A DNA stretch of 21,326 nucleotides from Hyphomicrobiales bacterium (lineage in GTDB: Bacteria > Pseudomonadota > Alphaproteobacteria > Rhizobiales > JAJFHR01), in assembly GCA_021775515.1 (NCBI GenBank), contig JAJFHR010000006.1, positions 1-21,326 on the forward strand, read 5' to 3'. The position numbers were made by a program, and so were the translations under genes. This document shows positions 15,300 to 21,326 of this stretch, piece by piece; within the stretch, counting starts at the first letter, position 1, and every line of letters starts with the position of its first letter. The notes beneath the pieces are model-generated. The model was not told the DNA's origin and ran no database searches. It saw only the letters and a list, made by a program, of their open reading frames with translations.

Positions 15300-16471
15300 C
15301 GGCATTTTTGAATGTCCTGTTTGGCCGGTTGCCGATCGGTTGGCTTCAGCTTACTCATAATCGCGGGCGCCTGGCGGCAGCCCTGGCCGGCGTGGCGTTT
15401 GCCAACATTCTGGTTTTTATGCAACTTGGGTTCATGGGCGCCCTGGTTGAAAGCGCCAAACTGCCCTATCGTCAGATGGCAGCCGACATCCTGATTTACT
15501 CTTCAGATACCAATACGCTTTCCGATTCCGGAACCGTGCCGCGGCAACGTATGTTTCAAGCCCTCTCGACACCGGGCGTCAGGACGGCGAGCGCTGTTTA
15601 CATCGGGCGCATTGATTGGGATAGGTCTGATGGTGTGACAAGCAACATGCAGGTTTTTGGAATTGATCCTGACAAACAGGTGTTTCGTTCGCCCGCCATT
15701 AACTCCCGGCTCGACCGGTTAAAACTTCAAAATGTCGGACTGATTGATCGCAAGACCCGCAATACACCAAAAGACGTGCTGGCCGTCATTGATAGCGGTA
15801 AACCATATAGCTTTGAAGCCGCCGGCAAGACCTTATCAATCCAGGGCGATTTTGACATTGGTGCAGGTTTCGATGCTGATGGATATTTCATCGTGTCGGA
15901 TCAGACGTTTCTCAATCTTTTCCCCAAACGCAAGCCGGGGGCGCCAAACTATGTTTTTGTCACCGTTGAGCCCGGCGCCAATCCCGATGTTGTGGCAAAA
16001 CAACTTCGTTCGATTTTACCGGCGAAAGACACAATTGTTGACACGCTGGAAAAGGCGGCTGTCAAGGATCAGACCTATCAGACGACTGAAAGGCCGGTCG
16101 GCATCGTCTTTGGTTTTGGTGTCATCATCGGTATTCTGGTCGGCATCGTTATTGTCTATCAGGTGCTGTCTACCGATGTTGCCGATCACCTTGGCGAATA
16201 TGCAACCTTTAAGGCAATTGGGTATCGGCAGAGCTTTTTTCTTGGCATCGTTTTTGAAGAAGCCCTGCTGTTGGCGCTGCTTGGTTTTATCCCGGGAATT
16301 TTGATTTCCCTGGTTTTATACAAGGTTGCAGCGGTGGCCACCGGTTTGCCCATCGTGATGACGGCGTTGCGTCCCGTTGGCGTGTTTTTCGGCACGCTGT
16401 TGATGTGTTCGGCTTCAGGTGCTTTTGCCACACGTCGGCTTGCCGGTGCTGATCCTGCAGATCTGTTCTAG
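15296..16471 (+). CDS. devC: DevC-type ABC exporter permease (FtsX/MacB fold)
   Basis: A 391-residue inner-membrane permease with one N-terminal and three C-terminal membrane segments: about 25-48 (AALAGVAFANILVFMQLGFM), 268-292 (VFGFGVIIGILVGIVIVYQV), 312-344 (FLGIVFEEALLLALLGFIPG...) and 360-382. A periplasmic domain of about 210 residues lies between the first two. The start LPIGWLQLTHNRGRLAAALAGVAFA and the coupling region LGEYATFKAIGY are characteristic of DevC proteins. The ATGA overlap with the adaptor gene shows translational coupling, and the ATPase gene begins six bases after the stop. DevC members export glycolipids in heterocyst-forming cyanobacteria; the cargo here is unknown. 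Confidence 0.88.
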   Translation: MTAFLNVLFGRLPIGWLQLTHNRGRLAAALAGVAFANILVFMQLGFMGALVESAKLPYRQMAADILIYSSDTNTLSDSGTVPRQRMFQALSTPGVRTASAVYIGRIDWDRSDGVTSNMQVFGIDPDKQVFRSPAINSRLDRLKLQNVGLIDRKTRNTPKDVLAVIDSGKPYSFEAAGKTLSIQGDFDIGAGFDADGYFIVSDQTFLNLFPKRKPGAPNYVFVTVEPGANPDVVAKQLRSILPAKDTIVDTLEKAAVKDQTYQTTERPVGIVFGFGVIIGILVGIVIVYQVLSTDVADHLGEYATFKAIGYRQSFFLGIVFEEALLLALLGFIPGILISLVLYKVAAVATGLPIVMTALRPVGVFFGTLLMCSASGAFATRRLAGADPADLF

Positions 16472-16476
16472 GGGGG

Positions 16477-17169
16477 ATGATGAACTCTGATCAACATCCG
16501 ATTGTTGTAACCGGTCTGAACCATTGGTTTGGTGCCGGTGAGGCGCGCAAGCAGGCACTATATAATGTCGACCTGACCATTGAGCGTGGAAAGCTCATTG
16601 TGCTTATGGGGCCTTCGGGTTCCGGCAAGACGACACTGCTGACCCTGATTGGCTGCCTGCGCAGAGTAGAAGAGGGCAGTGTGAAATTGTTTGGCAATGA
16701 GCTTTATGGCGCAACAGAGGAGATGCTGGTGCTGTCACGCCGCCGGCTCGGGTTCATTTTTCAAGCCCATAATCTTCATGATAGCCTGACCGCTATTCAA
16801 AATGTTCGCATGGGGCTGGAAGTCCATGGCGCACCAACCATGAAATCCTGGCGTCCTGCAGCCGAGCGCTTGCTCTCAATATTAGGGCTTGGCGACCGGA
16901 TGAATTATCTGCCGAAAAATCTGTCCGGAGGTCAGGCACAACGGGTCGCTGTGGCCCGTGCTCTTGTCGGTAATCCCGATGTTGTCTTCGCGGATGAACC
17001 AACCGCGGCTTTGGACAAAGATACCGGCCACGAAGTGGTTGCCTTGTTGAAGCGATTGGGCGAGGTCCGCAATACCACCACGTTGATGGTGACACATGAC
17101 AGCCGAATTCTCGATTTGGCTGACCAAATTATCACCATGGAAGACGGGCGTATTGTGCGTATTGGCTAG
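16477..17169 (+). CDS. devA: DevA-type ABC exporter ATPase
   Basis: A 230-residue cytosolic ATPase that drives the permease. Seen: Walker A GPSGSGKT at 45-52, Q-loop FIFQAHNLHDSLTA near 93-106, signature LSGGQ at 149-153, Walker B VVFADEP at 169-175, D-loop AALD, and the switch His207 in MVTHDSR. The NLHDSLTAIQNVRMGLE segment and DSRILDLADQIITMEDGRI end fit the DevA/MacB/LolD group, with the neighbours favouring DevA. GGGGGG at 16471-16476 serves as ribosome binding site; ATG 16480 may be the true start because the G run abuts ATG 16477. It is last in the operon, and a hairpin follows at 17237. Confidence 0.93.
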   Translation: MMNSDQHPIVVTGLNHWFGAGEARKQALYNVDLTIERGKLIVLMGPSGSGKTTLLTLIGCLRRVEEGSVKLFGNELYGATEEMLVLSRRRLGFIFQAHNLHDSLTAIQNVRMGLEVHGAPTMKSWRPAAERLLSILGLGDRMNYLPKNLSGGQAQRVAVARALVGNPDVVFADEPTAALDKDTGHEVVALLKRLGEVRNTTTLMVTHDSRILDLADQIITMEDGRIVRIG

Positions 17170-17236
17170 GGAAACCCGTCTTTAACCGGCACATTTGGGA
17201 TTTTTTTGCTCGCGGCTATTTCGTTGCGGTAGCGCC

Positions 17237-17254
17237 GGGCAGCGCTTGCTGCCC
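17237..17254. terminator. Hairpin between convergent genes, possible terminator
   Basis: GGGCAGC (17237-17243) and GCTGCCC (17248-17254) form a perfect seven-pair GC-rich stem with loop GCTT. It is 68 bases after the exporter operon and 65 bases from the end of the convergent SRPBCC gene, where a two-way terminator is expected. Only a weak T stretch (GTTTT) follows on the plus strand, so intrinsic termination is uncertain. Confidence 0.5.
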
Positions 17255-17318
17255 AGGCGTTTTCGGACTGCCCTTAGGCCTAAACCATGGCAGCCTGGCC
17301 TTCTAGTTCAGAGGGTAT

Positions 17319-17708
17319 TCAGGACAAAAGCGTGGTCGCCATATCCTTGCAGGCCATGTCCAGCATTGGCTCGAGATGTTCACTTGCTTCATCGGGTTTG
17401 AGGTCGTGGGTCCAGGTCAGGCTTGTGCCGGTTTCTGTCGGTGTCAATTCCATCGAGGCTGAGTGAAAGGACATGTTGAGCGGAGATTTGGAGATTGAGT
17501 AGACAACACGGTGCAATCCGGGATCGACGCTTATGATGTCTTCTTTAAGAGTACCGCCACCGTTTAAGGTGCACACCCGGCCGTCTCCTACCAGTTTGCT
17601 ATCGTCAAGAAAGCCGATGAGTGTGGAAATTTCCCCGACGTTGGATATTTTCGCCCAGACTTTTTCAATGTCGGCATTAACATCAATGGTTTTTCGAATA
17701 GTGGCCAT
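17319..17708 (-). CDS. SRPBCC-fold protein (polyketide cyclase/START-like)
   Basis: A 129-residue cytosolic protein of the SRPBCC hydrophobic-ligand-binding superfamily. Seen: opening strand and helix MATIRKTIDVNADIEKVWAKISNVGEI, the usual DD-SKLVGDGRVCTLNGGG strand pair, a central YSISKSPL strand, and LTWTHDLKP before the long C-terminal helix. This matches the Bet v 1-like proteins annotated as polyketide cyclase or dehydrase; no catalytic function can be claimed. AGGAGAGAAG precedes ATG 17708, a good ribosome binding site. It is divergent from a TetR gene, and the gap carries a double palindrome, so repression by that regulator is inferred. Confidence 0.78.
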   Translation of the reverse strand: MATIRKTIDVNADIEKVWAKISNVGEISTLIGFLDDSKLVGDGRVCTLNGGGTLKEDIISVDPGLHRVVYSISKSPLNMSFHSASMELTPTETGTSLTWTHDLKPDEASEHLEPMLDMACKDMATTLLS

Positions 17709-17768
17709 GTTTCTTCTCTCCTGTCCGGCTTGACTTTTGTGGCATTTTGCGTGTATTCATCTGATTTC

Positions 17769-17807
17769 AAGACGAATGTCTAGTTATCTTTACTAGACGA
17801 TCGTCTT
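17769..17807. promoter_or_regulatory. Double palindromic operator between the SRPBCC and TetR genes
   Basis: AAGACGAATGTCTAG (17769-17783) and CTAGACGATCGTCTT (17793-17807) are inverted copies, matching at 13 of 15 positions, nine bases apart. Each copy is itself a near or perfect palindrome: AGACGATCGTCT (17796-17807 less one end base) is exact, AGACGAATGTCT is off at the centre. The arrangement suggests two TetR dimers bind side by side. The site is 36 bases upstream of the TetR start and 61 bases upstream of the SRPBCC start, so it could control both. Confidence 0.75.
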
Positions 17808-17842
17808 GTTTTGGTCAACAGCTTTTTTTAGGCGATCAGGAT

Positions 17843-18448
17843 ATGCCGAGAACGAAGAACTACATAAGGTCTGAAGCTCTGGAAAAAGCGTGTAATGCTT
17901 TCTGGAAATATGGCTATGATGCCCTAGGTGTCCGGGCGATTGAGGAGCAGACTGGCCTTAACCGATTTGCAATTCAGACCGACTTTGGCGGCAAGGAAGG
18001 TTTGTTTCTTGAAGTGCTGGAAAAATATGCCGATGTTTCAATCGATTGTTTTATTGATCCGATCCGCCAGGGAGACGTATCAGCGATCAAACAGTTTTTT
18101 GTCGATATGACCACGCCGCAGGAAAATGATCCACGGCTTTTTGGTTGTCTTATGGTCAATACGGTGGTCGAAAATGCCGCGCCCCAGCGCACCGAACTAA
18201 AGAGGCGCACTGATGCTCATTATGCAAGAATGCATGGTGCCTTCAAATCCGCTCTGCTTAACACTCGCGAAAAGGGTCAACTAACAGCTGGTTTTGACAT
18301 CGATGAAGCCGCAACCTTTCTGCTTGCACTGGCCATGGGCATACAGGTTTATATTCGGATGAACGGCTCCTTTTCACAAGCAAGGCAGCAAACCAATATG
18401 GCGTTGAAAATTATCGACAGTTGGTGCCTTCAGACAAAACAGCAATAA
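17843..18448 (+). CDS. TetR-family transcriptional regulator
   Basis: A 201-residue regulator. The helix-turn-helix domain covers about 8-58: ALEKACNAFWKYGYDALGVRAIEEQTGLN, then RFAIQTDFGGKEGLFLEVLEKY. The recognition-helix region (LNRFAIQTDFGGK) departs slightly from the usual SKGTLYHHFGSKE form but keeps the fold. The C-terminal part has RLFGCLMVNTVVENAAP, seen in the TetR_C group around Pfam TetR_C_16/YxaF-like regulators (recall, not searched). An AGGAT motif precedes ATG 17843. It is divergent from the SRPBCC gene over a double palindrome, so it is probably autoregulated. The ligand is unknown. Confidence 0.88.
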   Translation: MPRTKNYIRSEALEKACNAFWKYGYDALGVRAIEEQTGLNRFAIQTDFGGKEGLFLEVLEKYADVSIDCFIDPIRQGDVSAIKQFFVDMTTPQENDPRLFGCLMVNTVVENAAPQRTELKRRTDAHYARMHGAFKSALLNTREKGQLTAGFDIDEAATFLLALAMGIQVYIRMNGSFSQARQQTNMALKIIDSWCLQTKQQ

Positions 18449-18483
18449 TTCGTTGATATACCGGGTTGAATTGCTATGGCGTC

Positions 18484-18885
18484 TTATTCTGTTTCCGTCT
18501 TAATCGCATCGACGCGGCCGGGATAAAAGGCCAGGTGCCCGGCAATTTTTGTTACTTCATCATAGGGAGTTTCATAGCTCCAGGCGGCATTTTCCGATTG
18601 CTGGCCAGCGGCGTCGATCGTCCAGTAGGTTGCGTGTCCTTTGAAAGGGCAATAGGTGCTGTGGTCGGTTTTGGCGAAAAGACTTTCACGAATATCTGCC
18701 CGGGGTATGTAATAAACTGCAGGATAGTCGCCCTCGGTCATCACCAGCGCCTTTGAAGTATCGGCAATACACTCACCACCCAACAGTATACGGATCTGCT
18801 GTTTTGAGGGTTCAAGGACAATTTTATGATCCGGGTGTTTGGCATATCCCGGTCCTGAGTTTTCAGCTATGGCTTGATGGCTCAT
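18484..18885 (-). CDS. DUF427 domain-containing protein
   Basis: A 133-residue cytosolic protein of unknown function. Seen: HKIVLEPSKQQIRILLGGECIADTSKALVMTEGDYPAVYYIPRADI, a family-typical block with the YYIPR motif, then TDHSTYCPFKGHATYW, WSYETPYDEV and HLAFYPGRVDAI at the end, all DUF427 landmarks. The motif set is complete, so the gene looks intact. ATG 18885 is preferred to an upstream start at 18900 because GGAG lies about seven bases before it. It stands alone, convergent with the TetR gene; a strong palindrome separates it from the SDR gene. Confidence 0.88.
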   Translation of the reverse strand: MSHQAIAENSGPGYAKHPDHKIVLEPSKQQIRILLGGECIADTSKALVMTEGDYPAVYYIPRADIRESLFAKTDHSTYCPFKGHATYWTIDAAGQQSENAAWSYETPYDEVTKIAGHLAFYPGRVDAIKTETE

Positions 18886-19015
18886 GAGTGTTCTCCGCAA
18901 TTATCTCGGTGATCTTGAAAAAAATCTCTTAGTTCAATTTGCTGCCGATTATTGAGTTTAGGCTCAATTTTGGCATGGTTATAACATTTTGCCAGTAAAC
19001 TTTTTGCAATGAAAA

Positions 19016-19039
19016 GCTGGTGCACGCGCGTGCACCAGC
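19016..19039 (-). terminator. Perfect 24-base palindrome, likely terminator of the SDR gene
   Basis: The bases GCTGGTGCACGC (19016-19027) are followed directly by their exact complement (19028-19039), giving a strong hairpin with a tight CGCG loop. It lies 24 bases after the SDR stop codon. On the minus strand the hairpin is followed by TTTTC, a short T run fitting intrinsic termination. An operator role is less likely given its position between co-directional genes, but the sequence is symmetric enough to bind a dimer. Confidence 0.65.
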
Positions 19040-19062
19040 AAATTGTCGATTTTTCCCGTTGC

Positions 19063-19806
19063 CTAATTGAGCATCATTCCACCGCTGGATTGCAAAATCT
19101 GGCCGGTGATCCAAGATGCATCCTCGCTTAAAAGCCAAATTACCGAGCGGGCGACTTCTTCAGGCTCACCAACCCGGCGAAGGGCGATCTGTTGCTTCAT
19201 CATTTCAACGGCTTCAGGTTGCGGACCCATGGTTCGTTCAAACATCGGGGTCTGCGTCAACCCTGGGGAGACGGAGTTGACACGTATACCCACAGGACCA
19301 AGTTCGTTGGCCAGAATTTTGGTAATCCTGTCGCCGGCGCTCTTGGTGGCGGCATAGACGAGAAAACCGGGAACGGCTGTCTGGCCGGCAACCGAACTTA
19401 TGTTGACAATCGCACCGCTGGTTTTTTCCAGCTCGGCAGCAGCATCGCGGCACAAGGCAAGTGGTGCCTTGATGTTGACTGACAACATGTCATCAATCGC
19501 CTCATCACTGCTTTGGGACAGCGGCAAAACTTCCGCTGCTGCTGCATTGTTGACAACAAAGTCTATTCGCCCGAAGGTTTTCATCACCTCATCAATAATC
19601 TGGCGCGAGGTGCCGGTCTGGCCGAGGTCGGCAGCCAGATAAGCAACTGAATTGCCGTGAGTTAGTGCTGTTTCCTTCAGCGGGTCTTCCCGGCGGCCGG
19701 TTATAAAGGCTCTACCACCCTGTGCAACCAGGCCATCGACCACCGCCCGGCCAATGCCCGTGCCGCCACCGGTGATGATTGCAACTTTATTCTCAAACTG
19801 TGTCAT
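19063..19806 (-). CDS. Short-chain dehydrogenase/reductase (classical SDR)
   Basis: A 247-residue NAD(P)-dependent oxidoreductase. Seen: cofactor motif TGGGTGIG at 12-19, Arg38-Arg39 after the second strand (favours NADP), Asp60 in AADL, NNAA at 86-89, Asn111, and the catalytic Ser138, Tyr151, Lys155 (SSVAG, then YAATK). The PG-x-TQTPMF and GEPEEVARSVIWLLSEDASWITGQ blocks complete the classical pattern. The substrate cannot be read from sequence. AAAGGA lies ahead of ATG 19806. It is divergent from the AraC-type gene, which is its likely regulator, and ends in a strong hairpin. Confidence 0.92.
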   Translation of the reverse strand: MTQFENKVAIITGGGTGIGRAVVDGLVAQGGRAFITGRREDPLKETALTHGNSVAYLAADLGQTGTSRQIIDEVMKTFGRIDFVVNNAAAAEVLPLSQSSDEAIDDMLSVNIKAPLALCRDAAAELEKTSGAIVNISSVAGQTAVPGFLVYAATKSAGDRITKILANELGPVGIRVNSVSPGLTQTPMFERTMGPQPEAVEMMKQQIALRRVGEPEEVARSVIWLLSEDASWITGQILQSSGGMMLN

Positions 19807-19893
19807 TTCATTTTCCTTTGTTTTGATTTGAGCGAAATCTACTCGGAATTTGGTGGATGATAAATGATTGAAACTCTTGATTTCATAGTTTAA

Positions 19894-19912
19894 CGTCTGA
19901 AAAATTTAGACG
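19894..19912. promoter_or_regulatory. Short inverted repeat in the SDR/AraC gap
   Basis: CGTCT (19894-19898) and AGACG (19908-19912) flank nine A/T-rich bases. The site lies 30 bases before the AraC start. AraC-type regulators usually prefer direct repeats, so this could be chance or a promoter-associated site. The rest of the 19807-19941 gap shows no clear promoter. Confidence 0.25.
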
Positions 19913-19941
19913 GACAATTCGGTTTCATTTGAGGAGGCAGA

Positions 19942-20967
19942 ATGATCAACGCTAGCCCTCAGGGCATAGCTAGCCCTCTAGGCATAGATGTACTAGCCGA
20001 TGTGCTTTCGGTCCGGCGAATTGGCCATACGATTTTGTGCAAGACTGAACTTGCCGCTCCTTGGGGTATGAGCTTTGATCCCGGTCCCCGGGTCAATTTC
20101 CATATTGTCAGCCGCGGGGCTTGTTGGTTGAGGTTGAGTGCCGAGGCTGAGCCGATTCAATTAGTCCAGGGTGATGTGGTGCTGTTGCCCCAGGGAGGAG
20201 GGCATGCCTTATCAGATGATCCAGCAACACCTGTGCGGCCCTACCGTGAGGTCACTGCCCGAGCCAATGGCAACAATGGGCTGGAGGCAATGGATCGACG
20301 TGGTGCAGTGTTATTGTGTGGAACCTATCATTTCGAAGAACAAGACCGGCATCCGTTGCTGCTGCTGCTGCCGCCGGTATTACATATTACTGCAGATGAG
20401 GCCCAGAACACATCGTCACTTCAGGATGTGTTGAGGCTGTTGTTAAGAGAGTTTTGTGAGCGTGAACCCGGTTCTGCCTCGGTAATCTCGCAATTGTTGG
20501 ATGTTTTGCTGGTGTTTGTGGTTAGGGCCTGGTTGGCCGAGCAGCAGCCCTGCTCGGCCGGGTGGCTTGGGGCATTGCGGGATCCGCAGATTGGCAAGGC
20601 GCTTTCGCTCATTCATAATGCGCCGGGGCGCTCCTGGACGGTTGCAGCAATTGCTCAGGAGGTTGCGATGTCGAGAGCAGCATTTGCCAAACGCTTTTCG
20701 GATTATGTCGGTGAGGCACCACTTGCCTATGTAACGCGGCGGCGGATGGATCTGGCGGCCTACTGGCTGCGTGAAAGCGAGCAGCGGGTCTATGCAATTG
20801 CCAACAAGGTCGGGTACGTCTCCGAAACCGCTTTCAGCAAAGCCTTTACTCGGGCTTATGGCCTGGCTCCGGCGCGCTACCGGACGCAACACGAGCAAAG
20901 ACTATTATCCGATAGACCACCAGGTGCCGCCAAGGCCCGGTCATCGGCCCTATCGCCAGTACTCTAA
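19942..20967 (+). CDS. AraC-family regulator with N-terminal cupin domain
   Basis: A 341-residue regulator. The first part (about 15-200) is a cupin_6-type sensor: PGPRVNFHIVSRGACWLRL, then IQLVQGDVVLLPQGGGHALSD, and CGTYHFE. The AraC DNA-binding domain fills about 225-315 with both helix-turn-helices: WTVAAIAQEVAMSRAAFAKRFSDY and VYAIANKVGYVSETAFSKAFTRAYGLAPARYR. A 26-residue polar tail follows. GAGGAGG at 19931-19937 sets ATG 19942. Codons 4-15 contain a near-exact 18-base tandem duplication giving ASPQGI-ASPLGI. Divergent from the SDR gene; AraC/cupin_6 regulators paired with an SDR are a common arrangement. Confidence 0.92.
   Translation: MINASPQGIASPLGIDVLADVLSVRRIGHTILCKTELAAPWGMSFDPGPRVNFHIVSRGACWLRLSAEAEPIQLVQGDVVLLPQGGGHALSDDPATPVRPYREVTARANGNNGLEAMDRRGAVLLCGTYHFEEQDRHPLLLLLPPVLHITADEAQNTSSLQDVLRLLLREFCEREPGSASVISQLLDVLLVFVVRAWLAEQQPCSAGWLGALRDPQIGKALSLIHNAPGRSWTVAAIAQEVAMSRAAFAKRFSDYVGEAPLAYVTRRRMDLAAYWLRESEQRVYAIANKVGYVSETAFSKAFTRAYGLAPARYRTQHEQRLLSDRPPGAAKARSSALSPVL
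19951..19986 (+). repeat. 18-base tandem duplication in the AraC gene
   Basis: GCTAGCCCTCAGGGCATA (19951-19968) is followed by GCTAGCCCTCTAGGCATA (19969-19986); 16 of 18 bases agree. The copies keep the frame and encode ASPQGI and ASPLGI before the cupin domain. It looks like a recent slippage or duplication event in a tolerant N-terminal leader. Confidence 0.8.
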
Positions 20968-21108
20968 GAGGAAAGCTCCGGTTGACGTCTTGAGGCTCGC
21001 TTATTTGGCCGTATCATTATGCTTTGAGAAGACAACCAGTGCCTGATAAGGTGTACAAGTAATGTAAACCGCCGGTGCAGGCTGATATGTGGCCTTAGAG
21101 GATGCCTT

Positions 21109-21326
21109 ATGAAGTGCTTTTTTGTTGAATTTCAATGCGAACTGGGAAAAGCATATGCGGTAGCTGATGAACTGGCATCGCGTGAAATTGTCTCTGAAGT
21201 ATATTCAACCAGCGGGCGGTTCGACTTGCTGGCCAAATTCTACGTTGAAGATGAGGTCGATATCGGCCGGTTTGTCGCGGAAAACATTCATACGATTGAC
21301 GGTATAGAACGCACCCATACAATTTT
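21109..21326 (+). CDS. Stand-alone Lrp/AsnC ligand-binding (RAM) domain protein, cut by the window end
   Basis: An open frame of 72 codons plus two bases runs off the window end. The product starts MKCFFVEFQCELGKAYAVAD, followed by IVSEVYSTSGRFDLLAKFYV and DIGRFVAENIHTIDGIERTHT. This is the RAM domain of Lrp/AsnC regulators without the helix-turn-helix; stand-alone members of about 78 residues are common in alphaproteobacteria, so only a few residues are missing. They assemble into rings and bind amino acids or similar ligands, but lack DNA binding of their own. AGAGGA at 21096-21101 lies seven bases before ATG 21109. The gap 20968-21108 shows no gene and no clear promoter. Confidence 0.88.
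   Translation, partial: MKCFFVEFQCELGKAYAVADELASREIVSEVYSTSGRFDLLAKFYVEDEVDIGRFVAENIHTIDGIERTHTI

Noticed and set aside
1..21326. Mobile elements, CRISPR arrays, toxin-antitoxin or phage-defence genes
   Set aside because: I looked for transposase or integrase motifs, regularly spaced repeats and small toxin-antitoxin pairs and found none. The tRNA gene has no integrase next to it and no visible attachment-site duplicate.

Overview
The window reads as a chromosomal segment of an alphaproteobacterium. Pointers are the elongator tRNA-Met sequence, the KGACCAGQD-type MnmA, two different phospholipid N-methyltransferase genes, a stand-alone CheY-like regulator of alphaproteobacterial type, and a dispersed palindromic repeat like those I know from Hyphomicrobiales intergenic regions. 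Base composition looks close to half GC. The order cannot be fixed from this stretch. I see no phage, transposase, integrase, plasmid or CRISPR signature; it looks like housekeeping and stress-response chromosome.

Layout. 1-235: the start of a low-complexity minus-strand ORF cut by the window edge. 555-1766: mnmA (tRNA 2-thiouridylase), followed by small ORFs that may be remnants. 2008-3769: two methyltransferases of the two known bacterial phosphatidylethanolamine N-methyltransferase types, separated by a palindromic intergenic repeat. 3857-3933: tRNA-Met(CAU) with a recognisable promoter. 4079-5092: a DUF1835 protein. 5211-7293: a PAS-PAS histidine kinase gene interrupted by two in-frame TAG codons, then an intact single-domain response regulator. 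7378-8511: an AlkC-type DNA glycosylase. 8736-9191: a DoxX-like membrane protein. 9236-10197: soxR divergent from a VOC-fold gene, with a near-canonical SoxR operator and a 19-bp promoter spacer between them. 10298-11308: a ZntB/CorA-type transporter. 11607-13214: an exported protein with two YbjN-like domains and an LprI/DUF1311-like end. 13254-17169: a TetR repressor divergent from a DevBCA-type ABC exporter operon, with a perfect 10-6-10 palindrome between them. 17319-18448: an SRPBCC protein divergent from a second TetR regulator, with a large double palindrome between them. 18484-18885: DUF427 protein. 19063-20967: an SDR oxidoreductase divergent from an AraC/cupin regulator. 21109-end: the start of a stand-alone Lrp/AsnC ligand-binding (RAM) domain protein.

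How it fits together. Four units share one design: a regulator gene transcribed away from its likely target, with the operator in the shared gap (SoxR/VOC, TetR/DevBCA, TetR/SRPBCC, AraC/SDR). Three of those gaps hold a clear palindromic site. The themes are envelope composition (phosphatidylcholine synthesis, DevBCA export, exported YbjN protein), redox or electrophile stress (SoxR, VOC, AlkC, DoxX) and signalling. The strongest oddities are the double-amber kinase, the SoxR-type promoter in front of a VOC gene rather than soxS, and the tandem YbjN plus LprI-like protein. I did not find a wholly new multi-gene system.
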